Shown piece by piece: positions 54,210-63,521 of a stretch of 64,000 nucleotides of DNA. The notes below the pieces were generated by a model. The model had not been told where the DNA came from. It saw only the letters and a list, made by a program, of their open reading frames with translations, and ran no database searches. The DNA is from Ligilactobacillus aviarius (GTDB taxonomy: Bacteria > Bacillota > Bacilli > Lactobacillales > Lactobacillaceae): assembly GCF_001654615.1 (NCBI RefSeq), contig NZ_LWUD01000051.1, positions 178,881 to 242,880 on the forward strand. Reading direction: 5' to 3'. Position 1 is the stretch's first letter, and the number at the start of each line of letters is the position of its first letter. The translations under genes and the position numbers were made by a program.

Positions 54210-56315
54210 TTAATGATTATTAATAAAGTTTTCGATTTGTTGTTTCCATTGGCTAGCTTTCTGCTTGATCGTGTTGCCAATGTTTTGCCCATTTTCCTTA
54301 ATATTATCCCATAATCCGCTCGCACTTGAACCCGGATTGCTTGATTCATTTGCAAGTGTTGAAGCTGCTTGAACGCCAAACGCTGTCTCATTTGTTGTTG
54401 GAATGATTCCCTGCATTTCAGCTTTAAACAAGCCAGAACCTTCATTGGCTCCGTATTCGCCAAGGTTATACTTATCGGAATCATATCCCATCCACGTTGC
54501 AACCACAACGTCCGGCGTGTAACCAATAAACCAGTGGTCATCTTCAGCCGTTCCGTTTTGATTGATATCATCTGTGCTTTGCGTTGAACCAGTCTTTCCC
54601 GCAATCGTATAGCCAGTTGGGGCAGCACTCACGCCCGTCCCGTCCTTATAAACATCGATCATCATACTGGTCATTTCTTTAGCGATCTTCTTTGACATGA
54701 TCCGCTTATGCTTAATATGGGTATTATCAACAATCACCTTGCCTGAAGCATCTTCAATTTTAGTAATTAAATGCGGTTCATAACGAACCCCGTTGTTTGC
54801 AAAGGCCGTATAGGCGCTTGCCATCTGGTAAGGTGAAACTCCCTTTTCCAACCCGCCAAGAGCCAGACTTAAGTTATCATCCGCTTTGGTGAGCTTGATT
54901 CCAAATTTTTCAACGGAATCGTAACCCTTTTGAACGCCAATCTTGTTTAATAACCAAACCGCTGACGTATTTTTACTTAAAGCCAATGTTTCATACATTG
55001 GAATTTTACCGGCATACTGGTCATTCCAGTTTTGCGGCGTATAATGGTTTGACCCATATGACTGAAGCTTATCTTCAACCATTGAATCATAGTGCCAACC
55101 GTTTTCTAATGCCGGAGTATAGACCGCTAACGGCTTGATGGTCGATCCTGGTGAACGCACAAGTTGCGTTGCCCGGTTATATCCCCGGAACACGTGCGTT
55201 CCTGGACGGCCCCCAACTAATGCGGTGACTCCACCATTATCCGGATCAATTGCAATTGAAGCTGCTTGGGCTTCCGTTCCATCAGGCTGAGCTGGTGGGA
55301 ACAATGCTTGATCTTCAAACGCATTTTGCATTACTTTTTGCTGACTTTGATTCAATGACGTATAAATCTTATAGCCACCGTTCATAATGTCCTTTTCGGT
55401 CAAGCCATAACGGTTGATGGCTTCGCTGATGACGGCGTCAAAGTAATACGGATAATTGTAACCTGAATGATAAGTGTAATTATCATGCGTAACCATTGGC
55501 GTTGCTTGATACTGCTTCATTTCACTCTTGGTCAGTTTTTTATTCTCATACATAAATTGTAATACCAAGTTTCGCCGATCCCGTGAAGCTTTCGGATGAT
55601 CAGCCGGATTAAACCCGTTTGGATTGGTCAGCATTCCCGCCAAAGTGGCAGCTTCAGGAATCGTTAATTGGGAAGCATGAACCCCAAAGTAACGTTCCGC
55701 CGCATCTTCAACGCCCCAAACGCCATTTCCAAAATATGCATTATTTAAATACATCGTTAGAATTTCATTCTTACTGTATGTATTTTCAACCTGCATCGCA
55801 ATGAAAATTTCCTTTGCTTTCCGCGAGAAAGTTTGCTGTTGCGATAAGAAAGCATTCTTAACCAGCTGCTGGGTGATCGTACTTCCCCCACTGCTGATCG
55901 TGCTTTCACCCATTAACCGGTTCCGAATCAGTAACACAACCGACCGGGCAATTCCTTTAACCGAGAAACCATATTCATGGTAGAAATTCCGGTCTTCGGT
56001 TGAAAGCACCGCATTCGGCATGTTTTGCGAAATTTTCGATAATGGGACCCACGTTCCCTTTTGCGAATAAAGCGAACCGGCCTTTTTCCCCGAGGCATCA
56101 TAAATCTCGGTTGTCTGCTCAAGCCGGGCCTTCAAGTCACTCACATGAGCCGTCTTGGCAATAAATACAAGGCGAACACTGACCATCAGGAAAACGGAAA
56201 GAAATGCAATCAGCAACCATTTCCAAATCTGATAACGATGCCACTTCGCCTTAAACCACGTTTTAAAGCGGCCCCACTTATCGCGTATCCATTCTTTAAA
56301 TTCAGAATCTTTCAT
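54210..56315 (-). CDS. ponA: Class A penicillin-binding protein, PBP1A type
   Basis: A 701-residue bifunctional enzyme. It has one membrane anchor (about 32-53), a GT51 transglycosylase domain with STEDRNFYHEYGF (catalytic E107) and GGSTITQQLVKN, and a transpeptidase domain with SPGSTIKP (S391-K394), SKN (ALSKNTS) and KTGS (about 570). It polymerises and cross-links peptidoglycan. The C-terminus is a Ser/Asn/Gln-rich tail without PASTA repeats. Confidence 0.95.
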   Translation of the reverse strand: MKDSEFKEWIRDKWGRFKTWFKAKWHRYQIWKWLLIAFLSVFLMVSVRLVFIAKTAHVSDLKARLEQTTEIYDASGKKAGSLYSQKGTWVPLSKISQNMPNAVLSTEDRNFYHEYGFSVKGIARSVVLLIRNRLMGESTISSGGSTITQQLVKNAFLSQQQTFSRKAKEIFIAMQVENTYSKNEILTMYLNNAYFGNGVWGVEDAAERYFGVHASQLTIPEAATLAGMLTNPNGFNPADHPKASRDRRNLVLQFMYENKKLTKSEMKQYQATPMVTHDNYTYHSGYNYPYYFDAVISEAINRYGLTEKDIMNGGYKIYTSLNQSQQKVMQNAFEDQALFPPAQPDGTEAQAASIAIDPDNGGVTALVGGRPGTHVFRGYNRATQLVRSPGSTIKPLAVYTPALENGWHYDSMVEDKLQSYGSNHYTPQNWNDQYAGKIPMYETLALSKNTSAVWLLNKIGVQKGYDSVEKFGIKLTKADDNLSLALGGLEKGVSPYQMASAYTAFANNGVRYEPHLITKIEDASGKVIVDNTHIKHKRIMSKKIAKEMTSMMIDVYKDGTGVSAAPTGYTIAGKTGSTQSTDDINQNGTAEDDHWFIGYTPDVVVATWMGYDSDKYNLGEYGANEGSGLFKAEMQGIIPTTNETAFGVQAASTLANESSNPGSSASGLWDNIKENGQNIGNTIKQKASQWKQQIENFINNH

Positions 56316-56471
56316 TTAACAAATCCTCTAATCAATTTGATCCACATTTCAAAAGTAATTCTTTTCATTATTATACCCTTTAAATGTGGCGAAATTATTA
56401 ATTTTTTGAATTCAGCCTTTTGAGGCAGATAACCTTATTTTAACGAACTCGCTAAAAGAAAGCCAATCAAT

Positions 56472-56510
56472 AAAAAAGAAGATGTGACTCTTTGATCACA
56501 CCTTCTTCTC
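56472..56510 (-). terminator. Terminator of argS
   Basis: Stem AGAAG.GTGA/TCAC.CTTCT with an 8-base loop and TTTTTTATT on the minus strand, eight bases after argS. Confidence 0.82.
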
Positions 56511-56516
56511 CTTTAA

Positions 56517-58211
56517 TTACATTTCATCTGGAGCCTTAACACCCAATAAGCGCAATGATTCCTTCAAAACGGTTGCAACACTTTGAACAAGGGCTAACCG
56601 TTCATTCTTTTGATCATCATCAACTAAAATCTTGGTGTGGGCATAGTATTTGTTGAATGCCTTTGCTAAGCGGATCGCATATTTAGCAATTACTGAAGGT
56701 TCATATTCTTCAACCGCCCGTTTAACCATTGCAGGGAAGTCACCAAGCATCCGGACTGTTTCCCATGCATCCGGATCATTTAATCCTTCAACGTGAAGAT
56801 CGGTATTTTCATCAACACCGGCCTTCCGTAAAATACTCATTGCCCGGGCATGTGAATATTGAACGTATGGTCCAGTTTCGCCTTCGAACCGCACAACTTC
56901 TTGCAAGTCAAAGTCGAATTGATTCAACCGTTCGTTCTTCAAGTCGTGGAAGACAACCGCGCCAACGCCAACTGCATCCGCAACTTCATCCTTATTTTCA
57001 AGGGTCGGGTTCTTTTCTTCAATCTGTTCTTGAGCAAGTTTAACCGCATCATCAAGAACTTCTTCAAGTAAGATAATGTTGCCGCGCCGGGTCGATAACT
57101 TCTTCCCGCCAGAAGTGATCAAACCAAATGCAACGTGGTGCATATCGTCAGCCCAATCATCGCCCATTTCTTTCAGCACTGCAACTAATTGATGGAAGTG
57201 GTTTGATTGTTCATTTCCCATTACATACAGTGATTGAACAAAATTGTATGTCTTCTTCCGGTAAATTGCAGCTGCCAAATCCCGCGTGATGTACAAACTT
57301 GTTCCATCTGATTTTTGAATCAATGCCGGATTCAAGTCATATTTTGAAAGGTCAACGATCATTGCCCCTTGGCTTTCTTCAAGCAAGCCCTTTTCCTTCA
57401 ATTCATCAATTACTGGTTGCATCTTATCGTTGTAAAATGCTTCCCCGTTATATGAATCAAAGGTGATGCCTAACCGCTTGTAGATCTTCATGAAGAAGCT
57501 TAATGATTCTTCACGGAACCATTTCCAAAGGCGGGTTGCTTCTGGATCGCCATCTTCAAGTTTCTTGAACCATGCCCGCGCTCCATCATCAAGTTCTGGA
57601 TGTTCCTGGTCTTCTTTGTGGAAACGCACATAGTACTTCAACAACGTATTGATTGGATCTTTCTTAACATCTTCTTCATTTCCCCAAAGCTTGTAGGCTT
57701 CGATCAACTTTCCGAATTGAGTTCCCCAGTCACCTAAGTGATTGATTTTAATTGGGTTATAATTCGTTTTCTTTAAGATTTCTGCCAATGAATTTCCGAT
57801 TACGGTCGACCGCAAGTGACCCATTGACATTGGCTTGGCAATGTTAGGTGATGACATATCGATCGTGACGTTTCCTTGGTGGCCTAAATCTTGATCACCA
57901 TAGTGTTCCTTTTGGTCAAGAACTTCGCTTACAATTTCCTTGCCAAATTGCTTTTTGTCTAAGAAAAAGTTGACATATGGGCCAGCCGCTTCAACCTTTT
58001 CAAATCCCGTTTGGTCAATTTTTTCCACAATATCTTGGGCAATCATTTGGGGTGCTTTGTGCATTACCTTCGCTAAAACAAAGGCTGGAAAAGCAAAGTC
58101 CCCCATTTTGATTGACTTCGGAACTTCGATTTTGTCATTGATTTCATTTAAATCCAAATCATCGCCAACAACGTTTGCGATCGCTTGGGCAACCATTTTC
58201 TTATAATCCAT
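56517..58211 (-). CDS. argS: Arginyl-tRNA synthetase
   Basis: A 564-residue class I aminoacyl-tRNA synthetase for tRNA-Arg. The ArgRS N-terminal domain is followed by [17 protein letters not shown] (HIGH-equivalent) and [11 protein letters not shown] (KMSKS-equivalent), then the DALR anticodon domain. The ATG at 58211 follows AGGAGG; the in-frame extension to 58280 runs through the leader terminator. Regulated by the T-box leader. Confidence 0.97.
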   Translation of the reverse strand: MDYKKMVAQAIANVVGDDLDLNEINDKIEVPKSIKMGDFAFPAFVLAKVMHKAPQMIAQDIVEKIDQTGFEKVEAAGPYVNFFLDKKQFGKEIVSEVLDQKEHYGDQDLGHQGNVTIDMSSPNIAKPMSMGHLRSTVIGNSLAEILKKTNYNPIKINHLGDWGTQFGKLIEAYKLWGNEEDVKKDPINTLLKYYVRFHKEDQEHPELDDGARAWFKKLEDGDPEATRLWKWFREESLSFFMKIYKRLGITFDSYNGEAFYNDKMQPVIDELKEKGLLEESQGAMIVDLSKYDLNPALIQKSDGTSLYITRDLAAAIYRKKTYNFVQSLYVMGNEQSNHFHQLVAVLKEMGDDWADDMHHVAFGLITSGGKKLSTRRGNIILLEEVLDDAVKLAQEQIEEKNPTLENKDEVADAVGVGAVVFHDLKNERLNQFDFDLQEVVRFEGETGPYVQYSHARAMSILRKAGVDENTDLHVEGLNDPDAWETVRMLGDFPAMVKRAVEEYEPSVIAKYAIRLAKAFNKYYAHTKILVDDDQKNERLALVQSVATVLKESLRLLGVKAPDEM

Positions 58212-58225
58212 CGTAAAACCTCCTG

Positions 58226-58424
58226 TAATAAAAAAGTCTCTTGCAAAAAATGCAAGAGACGAGTTATCCCGCGGTACCACTCTAATTGATTAAAAGTAAT
58301 CCACTCAAATATTTAGTTTGCTATTCTAAGAAGTGCGATTCAGTTTGTTCCTATATCCGGCTTCCATCATCCCGAACTCGCTGTAATATTTCCAAACCTA
58401 CTAGTTTCTATCATCGAATATTTC
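58226..58424 (-). promoter_or_regulatory. T-box leader of argS
   Basis: On the minus strand GAGTGGTACCGCGGG (58268-58282) is the T-box. GTCTCTTGCA/TGCAAGAGAC (58236-58260) forms the terminator with a T-run. CGC followed by A (58335-58337) is the probable arginine specifier. Uncharged tRNA-Arg should promote read-through into argS. Confidence 0.92.
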
Positions 58425-58426
58425 CA

Positions 58427-58497
58427 AGCGGATGACGAGAATCGAACTCGCGACGCCAGCTTGGGAAGCTGGAGTTTTACCACTAAACTACACCCGC
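58427..58497 (-). tRNA. tRNA-Gly (anticodon CCC)
   Basis: A 71-base cloverleaf. The acceptor stem is GCGGGTG/CATCCGC with one G-T pair, the anticodon arm CCAGC-TTCCCAA-GCTGG, and the T arm contains GTTCGATTC. The anticodon in the seven-base loop reads CCC. The discriminator is T and CCA is not encoded. It lies directly upstream of the argS T-box, on the same strand. Confidence 0.92.
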
Positions 58498-58539
58498 ATG
58501 TGCATTTAGTATAGCATAAAACTCGCTCAATGTCATGGG

Positions 58540-58800
58540 TTATTTTTTACTCTTTGAAGCTTTTTTCGCGTCTTTTTCCTGTTTTTTCTTAAAACCATCT
58601 TCATCAAAAAGATCCTTTAAACTGATGATTGCTTGATTATGCAGGTCACCAGCTGCGATCTTATCCTTTGAATCAAAATCAGTAAATTGAACAAGCGCTG
58701 AATTTTCGTAAATCTTGCTAATTGTTCCTTTAAATTGGTGCTTCATCGGCCCAAATTTTTCGCAAAAAACAGTATCGCCAACTTTTAATTTCTTTGCCAT
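58540..58800 (-). CDS. YkvS-like protein (DUF2187)
   Basis: An 86-residue protein with a small beta-rich KOW-like domain (VGDTVFCEKFGPMKHQFKGTI) and a lysine-rich tail. It matches the DUF2187/YkvS family of unknown function; the fold suggests nucleic-acid contact. Single gene upstream of tRNA-Gly. Confidence 0.75.
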   Translation of the reverse strand: MAKKLKVGDTVFCEKFGPMKHQFKGTISKIYENSALVQFTDFDSKDKIAAGDLHNQAIISLKDLFDEDGFKKKQEKDAKKASKSKK

Positions 58801-58883
58801 TTTAAACGCGCTCCTTTACTTGAATTTCTTATCAAGACTACCAAATTTTACCGTGAAATGCAACAACCGCGTTTTTCTCAAAA

Positions 58884-58912
58884 TTGATTTCTCATTTTTT
58901 TCCATGTAGAAT
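58884..58912 (+). promoter_or_regulatory. Promoter of the deoxynucleoside kinase gene
   Basis: TTGATT, a 17-base spacer and TAGAAT, 33 bases before the ATG. Confidence 0.7.
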
Positions 58913-58945
58913 TGGAAAGGATTATTAATCAAAGGAGCATTCAAA

Positions 58946-59674
58946 ATGATTACACTTGCAGGAATTATTGGTTCGGGCAAATCAACAATGACTGATATTT
59001 TGTCAAAGGAGCTTGGTTCAAAAGCGTTTTTCGAACCCGTTGAAGATAACCCGGTTCTTCCATTATTTTACAAAGGAAATGAAATCGCCGCTAAAAAACG
59101 GGCAGCCGGCGATCAGAACGCAACTAACCCGTATACATACTTACTCCAAACTTTCTTTGTGAACCGGCGTTTTCGGATGATCAAGGAAGCGAAAAAAGAA
59201 GCAAATAATGTCCTTGACCGTTCAATTTATGAAGACGCCCTCTTCATGAAAATGAATACCGATATGGGAAATGCAACGGCCGTTGAATATGCAACTTATC
59301 AAGAATTGCTGCAAAATATGCTTGATGAATTGCAATATGCAACCGGAGTTGATTCTCAAGACCTAATGATTTTCATCAAGGTTTCCTATGATACAATGTT
59401 GAAACGAATTCGCAAACGTGGTCGGGATTATGAACAGATCGAATCTGACCCAACATTACCGGAATACTACCAAAACCTCCTTCAATACTATGACCGGTGG
59501 CTGAAATGGTATGATAAATCACCAATTATGGTCATCGATGGCGATAAATATGACTTTGTTGCTAATCCGGATGATCGTAATCAGATCCTTGATGATATTG
59601 AAGATCAATTAGTTGAACTTGATCATCTTACAGCTGAAGAAGCCGCAAAATTAAAGGCTCAACGCCGGAAGTAA
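58946..59674 (+). CDS. Deoxynucleoside kinase (dAK/dGK type)
   Basis: A 242-residue kinase of the deoxyadenosine/deoxyguanosine kinase family for purine deoxynucleoside salvage. P-loop GIIGSGKST is at 6-14, FFEPVEDNP binds substrate, and LDRSIYED carries the ERS/DRS motif. Lactobacilli often have tandem dak-dgk copies; only one is present here, so its exact base preference is open. Single gene with own promoter and terminator. Confidence 0.9.
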   Translation: MITLAGIIGSGKSTMTDILSKELGSKAFFEPVEDNPVLPLFYKGNEIAAKKRAAGDQNATNPYTYLLQTFFVNRRFRMIKEAKKEANNVLDRSIYEDALFMKMNTDMGNATAVEYATYQELLQNMLDELQYATGVDSQDLMIFIKVSYDTMLKRIRKRGRDYEQIESDPTLPEYYQNLLQYYDRWLKWYDKSPIMVIDGDKYDFVANPDDRNQILDDIEDQLVELDHLTAEEAAKLKAQRRK

Positions 59675-59679
59675 ATAAA

Positions 59680-59716
59680 AAAAGCGATCAGTCAAAAGTG
59701 CTGATCGTTATTTTTT
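59680..59716 (+). terminator. Terminator, bidirectional
   Basis: Stem CGATCAG/CTGATCG with a nine-base loop, followed by TATTTTTTA on the plus strand and by a T-run on the minus strand. It serves the kinase gene and the converging membrane-protein gene. Confidence 0.85.
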
Positions 59717-60052
59717 ACTCGTTAAAACCTGAGCTGCTTGCAAATCGATTTTATTTGAAACAATGCATGTTAAAGTATACAAATCAAGGAAGTAAACTAA
59801 AATTCCCATTGATTGGGCTGCAATCACTAAGATCAATGATGTCCAAAACAAAACCTGACTTAAAATGGCCCACTTCCGTTTTTCGTGATTCAAAGCTTTA
59901 ACCGTCTTCATTTCCGTTGCGGATAAATTTCGCGGATCGCGCGGTGCAACTGACATCCGAATCTTCATCAACTTAATATTGATGCGGATATTCCACACTG
60001 TCAAAAACGCAAGGACGACCCACACAAGAATACTTCCAACCTTTATCGACAT
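59708..60052 (-). CDS. Small membrane protein of unknown function
   Basis: A 114-residue protein that I do not recognise. Two hydrophobic segments (about 5-25 and 63-95) flank a basic cytoplasmic loop (NIKLMKIRMSVAPRDPRN). The ATG at 60052 has AGAGAGGG upstream. It stands between the kinase gene and pepV, facing the kinase gene. Confidence 0.65.
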   Translation of the reverse strand: MSIKVGSILVWVVLAFLTVWNIRINIKLMKIRMSVAPRDPRNLSATEMKTVKALNHEKRKWAILSQVLFWTSLILVIAAQSMGILVYFLDLYTLTCIVSNKIDLQAAQVLTSKK

Positions 60053-60237
60053 TTATAAAATGCCCTCTCTCTAATTAACTTAAATCTTTCAGCAAGCATT
60101 ATACCATATGACAGATTCTTGCAATCAAGAAATCCCAACTTTTTTGCGATGTTTTAATAACTAAAATCTATTCGCTTAATTTCCTTGTCATCTTTGAATA
60201 TGATACTATTAAGGTAATAAAGTTAAGGAGGAACGAT

Positions 60238-61641
60238 ATGACGACAATTGACTGGAAAAAAGAAGCTGAAAGCCGTAAAGATGAACTTTTAGCAGATTTA
60301 AAAGCAATGTTACGGGTCAAAAGTGTCCGTGATGAAAGTAAGAAAGCTGAAGATGCTCCTCTTGGCCCGGGACCAAAAGCTGGATTGGATAAGTTTTTAG
60401 GAATTGCTGAACGCGATGGCTTTGCAACTAAGAACATTGATGGCATGGCCGGTCAAATCGCATTTGGCGACGGCGATGAAACCCTTGGAATTCTTGCCCA
60501 CGTCGATGTTATGCCCGCTGGTGAAGGATGGAATACTGACCCATTCGAACCAGTAATCAAAGACGGTAAATTATATGCCCGCGGAGCTTCAGACGACAAA
60601 GGTCCAAGTATGGCATGCTACTACGGGTTAAAAATTATCAAAGAACTTAACTTGCCGGTAAGCAAGAAAGTTGCATTCATCCTTGGAACTGATGAAGAAA
60701 GCTCATGGCGCGGAATGGACTACTACTTCAAGAACATGCCTGAACCCGACTTCGGCTTTTCACCAGACGCCTTCTTCCCAATTATCAACGGCGAAAAAGG
60801 AAACGTAACGTTTGATGCCAAATTCGATGGCACAAACGGCGGCAAATATGAATTGGTTAAATTCAATTCTGGCTTGCGGGAAAACATGGTCCCACGGGAC
60901 GCTGAAGCATGGGTTAAGGCTACTGATTACAAGGAAATGATCAAAGCATTTGATGAATTCATCGCTGAAAACCCGGTAGTTGGCGAAGCTGATATTCGCG
61001 ATGGTCAACTTTACATTCACATGATTGGGAAAGCTGCCCACGCTCAAGAACCAAAACGGGGAATCAACGCTGGAACATACTTAGCCCTCTTCTTGAATCA
61101 ATTTGATTTTGAAAACGGGGCCAAGGACTTTATCACCTTTGCAGCTGAAAAACTTCACCTTGATTCACGGTTGAAGAACTTTGACATGAACTATACGGAT
61201 GATGTGATGGGTGACTTAACAATGAACCCTGGCCTCCTTTCATTTGAAGATGGCAAAGAAGGTTCAATCACCCTGAACTTCCGTTATCCAAAAGGTACTG
61301 ATCCTGAATACATCGAAAAGGGATTGAACACGACTGCTGATGAATACCACGTTCACTTTGAAATGCACGATGGCGGCATGGTTCCGCACTACGTTGACGA
61401 AGACGATCCGTTAGTGAAAACATTATTAAATGTTTACCGCGAACAAACTGGCGAAGATGCTCATGGCCAAGTTGTTGGTGGCGGAACGTACGGTCGGTTA
61501 ATGAAGCGCGGGGTTGCCTTTGGCGCAATGTTCCCAGGTGTTCCTGACACAATGCACCAACCAAACGAATTCATTCCGGTTGATGACTTGATCAAGGCCG
61601 CAGCAATTTATGCTCAAGGGATCTATGAATTGATTAAATAA
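60238..61641 (+). CDS. pepV: Dipeptidase PepV
   Basis: A 467-residue M20 metallopeptidase that hydrolyses dipeptides, part of amino acid supply in lactobacilli. Zinc ligands are in LAHVDVMPAG (about 87-96), GASDDKGP (about 119-126), GTDEESSWRG (about 153-162), and MHQPNE near the C-terminus. The ATG follows AAGGAGG. A TTGTCA-16-TATTAA promoter lies upstream. Confidence 0.96.
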   Translation: MTTIDWKKEAESRKDELLADLKAMLRVKSVRDESKKAEDAPLGPGPKAGLDKFLGIAERDGFATKNIDGMAGQIAFGDGDETLGILAHVDVMPAGEGWNTDPFEPVIKDGKLYARGASDDKGPSMACYYGLKIIKELNLPVSKKVAFILGTDEESSWRGMDYYFKNMPEPDFGFSPDAFFPIINGEKGNVTFDAKFDGTNGGKYELVKFNSGLRENMVPRDAEAWVKATDYKEMIKAFDEFIAENPVVGEADIRDGQLYIHMIGKAAHAQEPKRGINAGTYLALFLNQFDFENGAKDFITFAAEKLHLDSRLKNFDMNYTDDVMGDLTMNPGLLSFEDGKEGSITLNFRYPKGTDPEYIEKGLNTTADEYHVHFEMHDGGMVPHYVDEDDPLVKTLLNVYREQTGEDAHGQVVGGGTYGRLMKRGVAFGAMFPGVPDTMHQPNEFIPVDDLIKAAAIYAQGIYELIK

Positions 61642-61666
61642 AAACGAAGGTGTGACAAAACGTTAA

Positions 61667-61760
61667 AAACGAGCGTGGTGGAAGCAGAAAAGTGAACGAA
61701 TCGCGTCAGCATAGATTCGGAGGTTTTCGAATTAGCTTCGCGTCACCACATAGCTCGTTT
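61667..61760. repeat. Multi-stem structured element between pepV and rsuA
   Basis: A 94-base segment with nested complementarity. AAACGAGC pairs with GCTCGTTT, GTGGTG with CACCAC and GAAGC with GCTTC, giving a long outer stem; inside, CGAATC and GATTCG form a second hairpin. It reads similarly on both strands. It resembles repeat elements I know from lactobacillus genomes but cannot name. No other copy is in the window. Confidence 0.7.
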
Positions 61761-61790
61761 GTTTTGGAACCCGATTATGCAAGGATAGCA

Positions 61791-61824
61791 AAGAGGTTGC
61801 GACTTACGTCACAACCTCTTTTAT
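61791..61824 (+). terminator. Terminator of pepV
   Basis: Stem AAGAGGTTGCGAC/GTCACAACCTCTT with one mismatch and a four-base loop, followed by TTTATA. Fifth member of the related stem set. Confidence 0.82.
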
Positions 61825-61846
61825 ACTAACTTAAATGAGGGAAACT

Positions 61847-62569
61847 ATGCGAATTGATAAATTATTAAGCAATCTTGGAATTGGCACTCGCTCTGAGATC
61901 AAAAAAATGATCAAACAAAAACAAATTAAAATCAACGGTGAACTTGTCAAAAACGGAAAAGATCAACTTGACCCTGATTCTGCTCAAGTTAGCATTAACG
62001 ATCAGCCGGTTGCAATTCAATTAACAAAGTATTTAATGCTCAATAAGCCGCAAAACGTGATTACCGCAACCGAAGATGCATCCCAACGGACCGTTCTTGA
62101 CTTAATTGCCCCGGATGATTTGGTTAAGGGACTCGCACCGGTTGGCCGTCTTGATAAGGATACAACTGGGCTTCTCTTATTAACGAACGACGGTCAACTC
62201 GCTCATCGGCTCCTGGCACCGCATAAACACGTTGCCAAAACATATCAGGCAACGATTGACGGAATTGTCAATGACGATACGATTGCCCGTTTCAAAGCCG
62301 GAATTCGCCTAAAAGACGGTACGCTCTGCAAACCAGCCACGTTAAAGATTATTTCAGTTGTTGAAAAAGACAATCAATCGGAAGTTGAAATCACAATTAC
62401 CGAAGGAAAATATCACCAAATCAAGCGGATGTTTGCGGCGTGCGGCATGCATGTGGCAACGCTGAACCGGATTGCGATGGGGCCGTTGAAGTTTGATTCA
62501 TCTCTAAAACCCGGCCAATACCGTCCCCTTTCTGAAAATGAAATTCAAGCATTATTGAAATTAAAGTAA
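61847..62569 (+). CDS. rsuA: 16S rRNA pseudouridine synthase (RsuA family)
   Basis: A 240-residue pseudouridine synthase with an N-terminal S4 RNA-binding domain (about 1-60) and the catalytic motif GRLDKDTTGLLLLTND (about 100-115; catalytic Asp in RLD). Likely makes pseudouridine 516 in 16S rRNA. The ATG at 61847 has GAGGG six bases upstream; the in-frame ATG at 61835 precedes that site and is rejected. Confidence 0.92.
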   Translation: MRIDKLLSNLGIGTRSEIKKMIKQKQIKINGELVKNGKDQLDPDSAQVSINDQPVAIQLTKYLMLNKPQNVITATEDASQRTVLDLIAPDDLVKGLAPVGRLDKDTTGLLLLTNDGQLAHRLLAPHKHVAKTYQATIDGIVNDDTIARFKAGIRLKDGTLCKPATLKIISVVEKDNQSEVEITITEGKYHQIKRMFAACGMHVATLNRIAMGPLKFDSSLKPGQYRPLSENEIQALLKLK

Positions 62570-62570
62570 A

Positions 62571-62604
62571 AATAAAACCGTGAATCTTCACGGTTTTATT
62601 TTTT
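62571..62604. terminator. Bidirectional terminator between rsuA and nnrD
   Basis: Stem AAAACCGTGAA/TTCACGGTTTT with a two-base loop and T-runs on both sides, between two converging genes. Confidence 0.88.
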
Positions 62605-63448
62605 ATCCACAATTTCTTTTCATAAAACTTTGTAAGTGACTAATAATATTTGTTGGTAAAACAACATATTTCTCTTCAGCTAACTCATCGGCAATCTTAC
62701 TGTGGGTAAATACTGCTGCCTGAATCCGGTCTTCAAATGAAGCATCAAACTGGGCAATAAACGCCGCTAAAATGCCCGTTAACGTGTCGCCCATTCCGCC
62801 AGTCGCCATTGCCGGGCCACCAACCATTAGCTTACGGATTTCGCCATTTGAAAAATAAATTTCAGAATGATGTTTCTTCAAAATCACGGTAGCATTCAAG
62901 CTTTGTTGTGCTTCCTGATTTCGATGAGTATTATTTTGTTCACTAATGGGAATTCCACTTAACCGTTGCCATTCCATTTGATGAGGAGTGTAAACCACAT
63001 GTGCATTTGTTGGAATAGCATCCTTTAAAGCTGCATTTTGCGCAACTAAAGTAATTGCCGAACCGTCAATAATCAATGTTTGATTCGATGCGATGTTGGT
63101 AAACACCGTTTGAATTACTTTTTCGGCGATTGAATCATTGCCTAATCCTGGTCCGAGAACGATTACATCCACTCCCTTGATCAGTGAAATAAATTGAGGT
63201 GCATCAAGATAATCCACAAACATCGCTTCTGGAACTACTGAATGAACCGCTGTTAAATTCTCCCTGGCAGTCGCGATTGTGACTAATCCTGCTCCAGCGT
63301 GGACCGCGGCACTGCCGGCCATAATTGCCGCCCCACCCATATTCGGGTTACCGCCCACGATCAACACTTTACCAAACGTCCCCTTAAAACTGTTTTGCGG
63401 ACGTTGGTGAATAACTTTTTTCAAAATATCAGCTGTAATGGTTTGCAT
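62603..63448 (-). CDS. nnrD: ADP-dependent NAD(P)H-hydrate dehydratase
   Basis: A 281-residue [14 protein letters not shown] enzyme that repairs hydrated NAD(P)H. GTFGKVLIVGGNPNMGGAA (about 23-41) and GGPAMATGGMGDTLTGILAAF (about 208-228) are the family signatures. The epimerase half (NnrE), often fused, is absent here. The ATG at 63448 follows AAAGAGGCGG; an in-frame extension to 63532 has no ribosome site and crosses a terminator. Confidence 0.93.
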   Translation of the reverse strand: MQTITADILKKVIHQRPQNSFKGTFGKVLIVGGNPNMGGAAIMAGSAAVHAGAGLVTIATARENLTAVHSVVPEAMFVDYLDAPQFISLIKGVDVIVLGPGLGNDSIAEKVIQTVFTNIASNQTLIIDGSAITLVAQNAALKDAIPTNAHVVYTPHQMEWQRLSGIPISEQNNTHRNQEAQQSLNATVILKKHHSEIYFSNGEIRKLMVGGPAMATGGMGDTLTGILAAFIAQFDASFEDRIQAAVFTHSKIADELAEEKYVVLPTNIISHLQSFMKRNCG

Positions 63449-63483
63449 GGAACCGCCTCTTTTCAGGGATATTATAACAAAAA

Positions 63484-63520
63484 ATCCCATTACCCTCCTC
63501 CTTGGAAGGTAATGGGAAAA
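63484..63520 (-). terminator. Terminator of the yjdF-like gene
   Basis: Long stem TCCCATTACC/GGTAATGGGA with an inner TCC/GGA pair, followed by TTTTTTG on the minus strand, just after the yjdF-like gene. Confidence 0.88.
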
Positions 63521-63521
63521 A

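Noticed and set aside
54203..54628. A 141-codon open frame on the minus strand
   Set aside because: It lies fully within the class A PBP gene in another frame, without a ribosome site or a recognisable protein.
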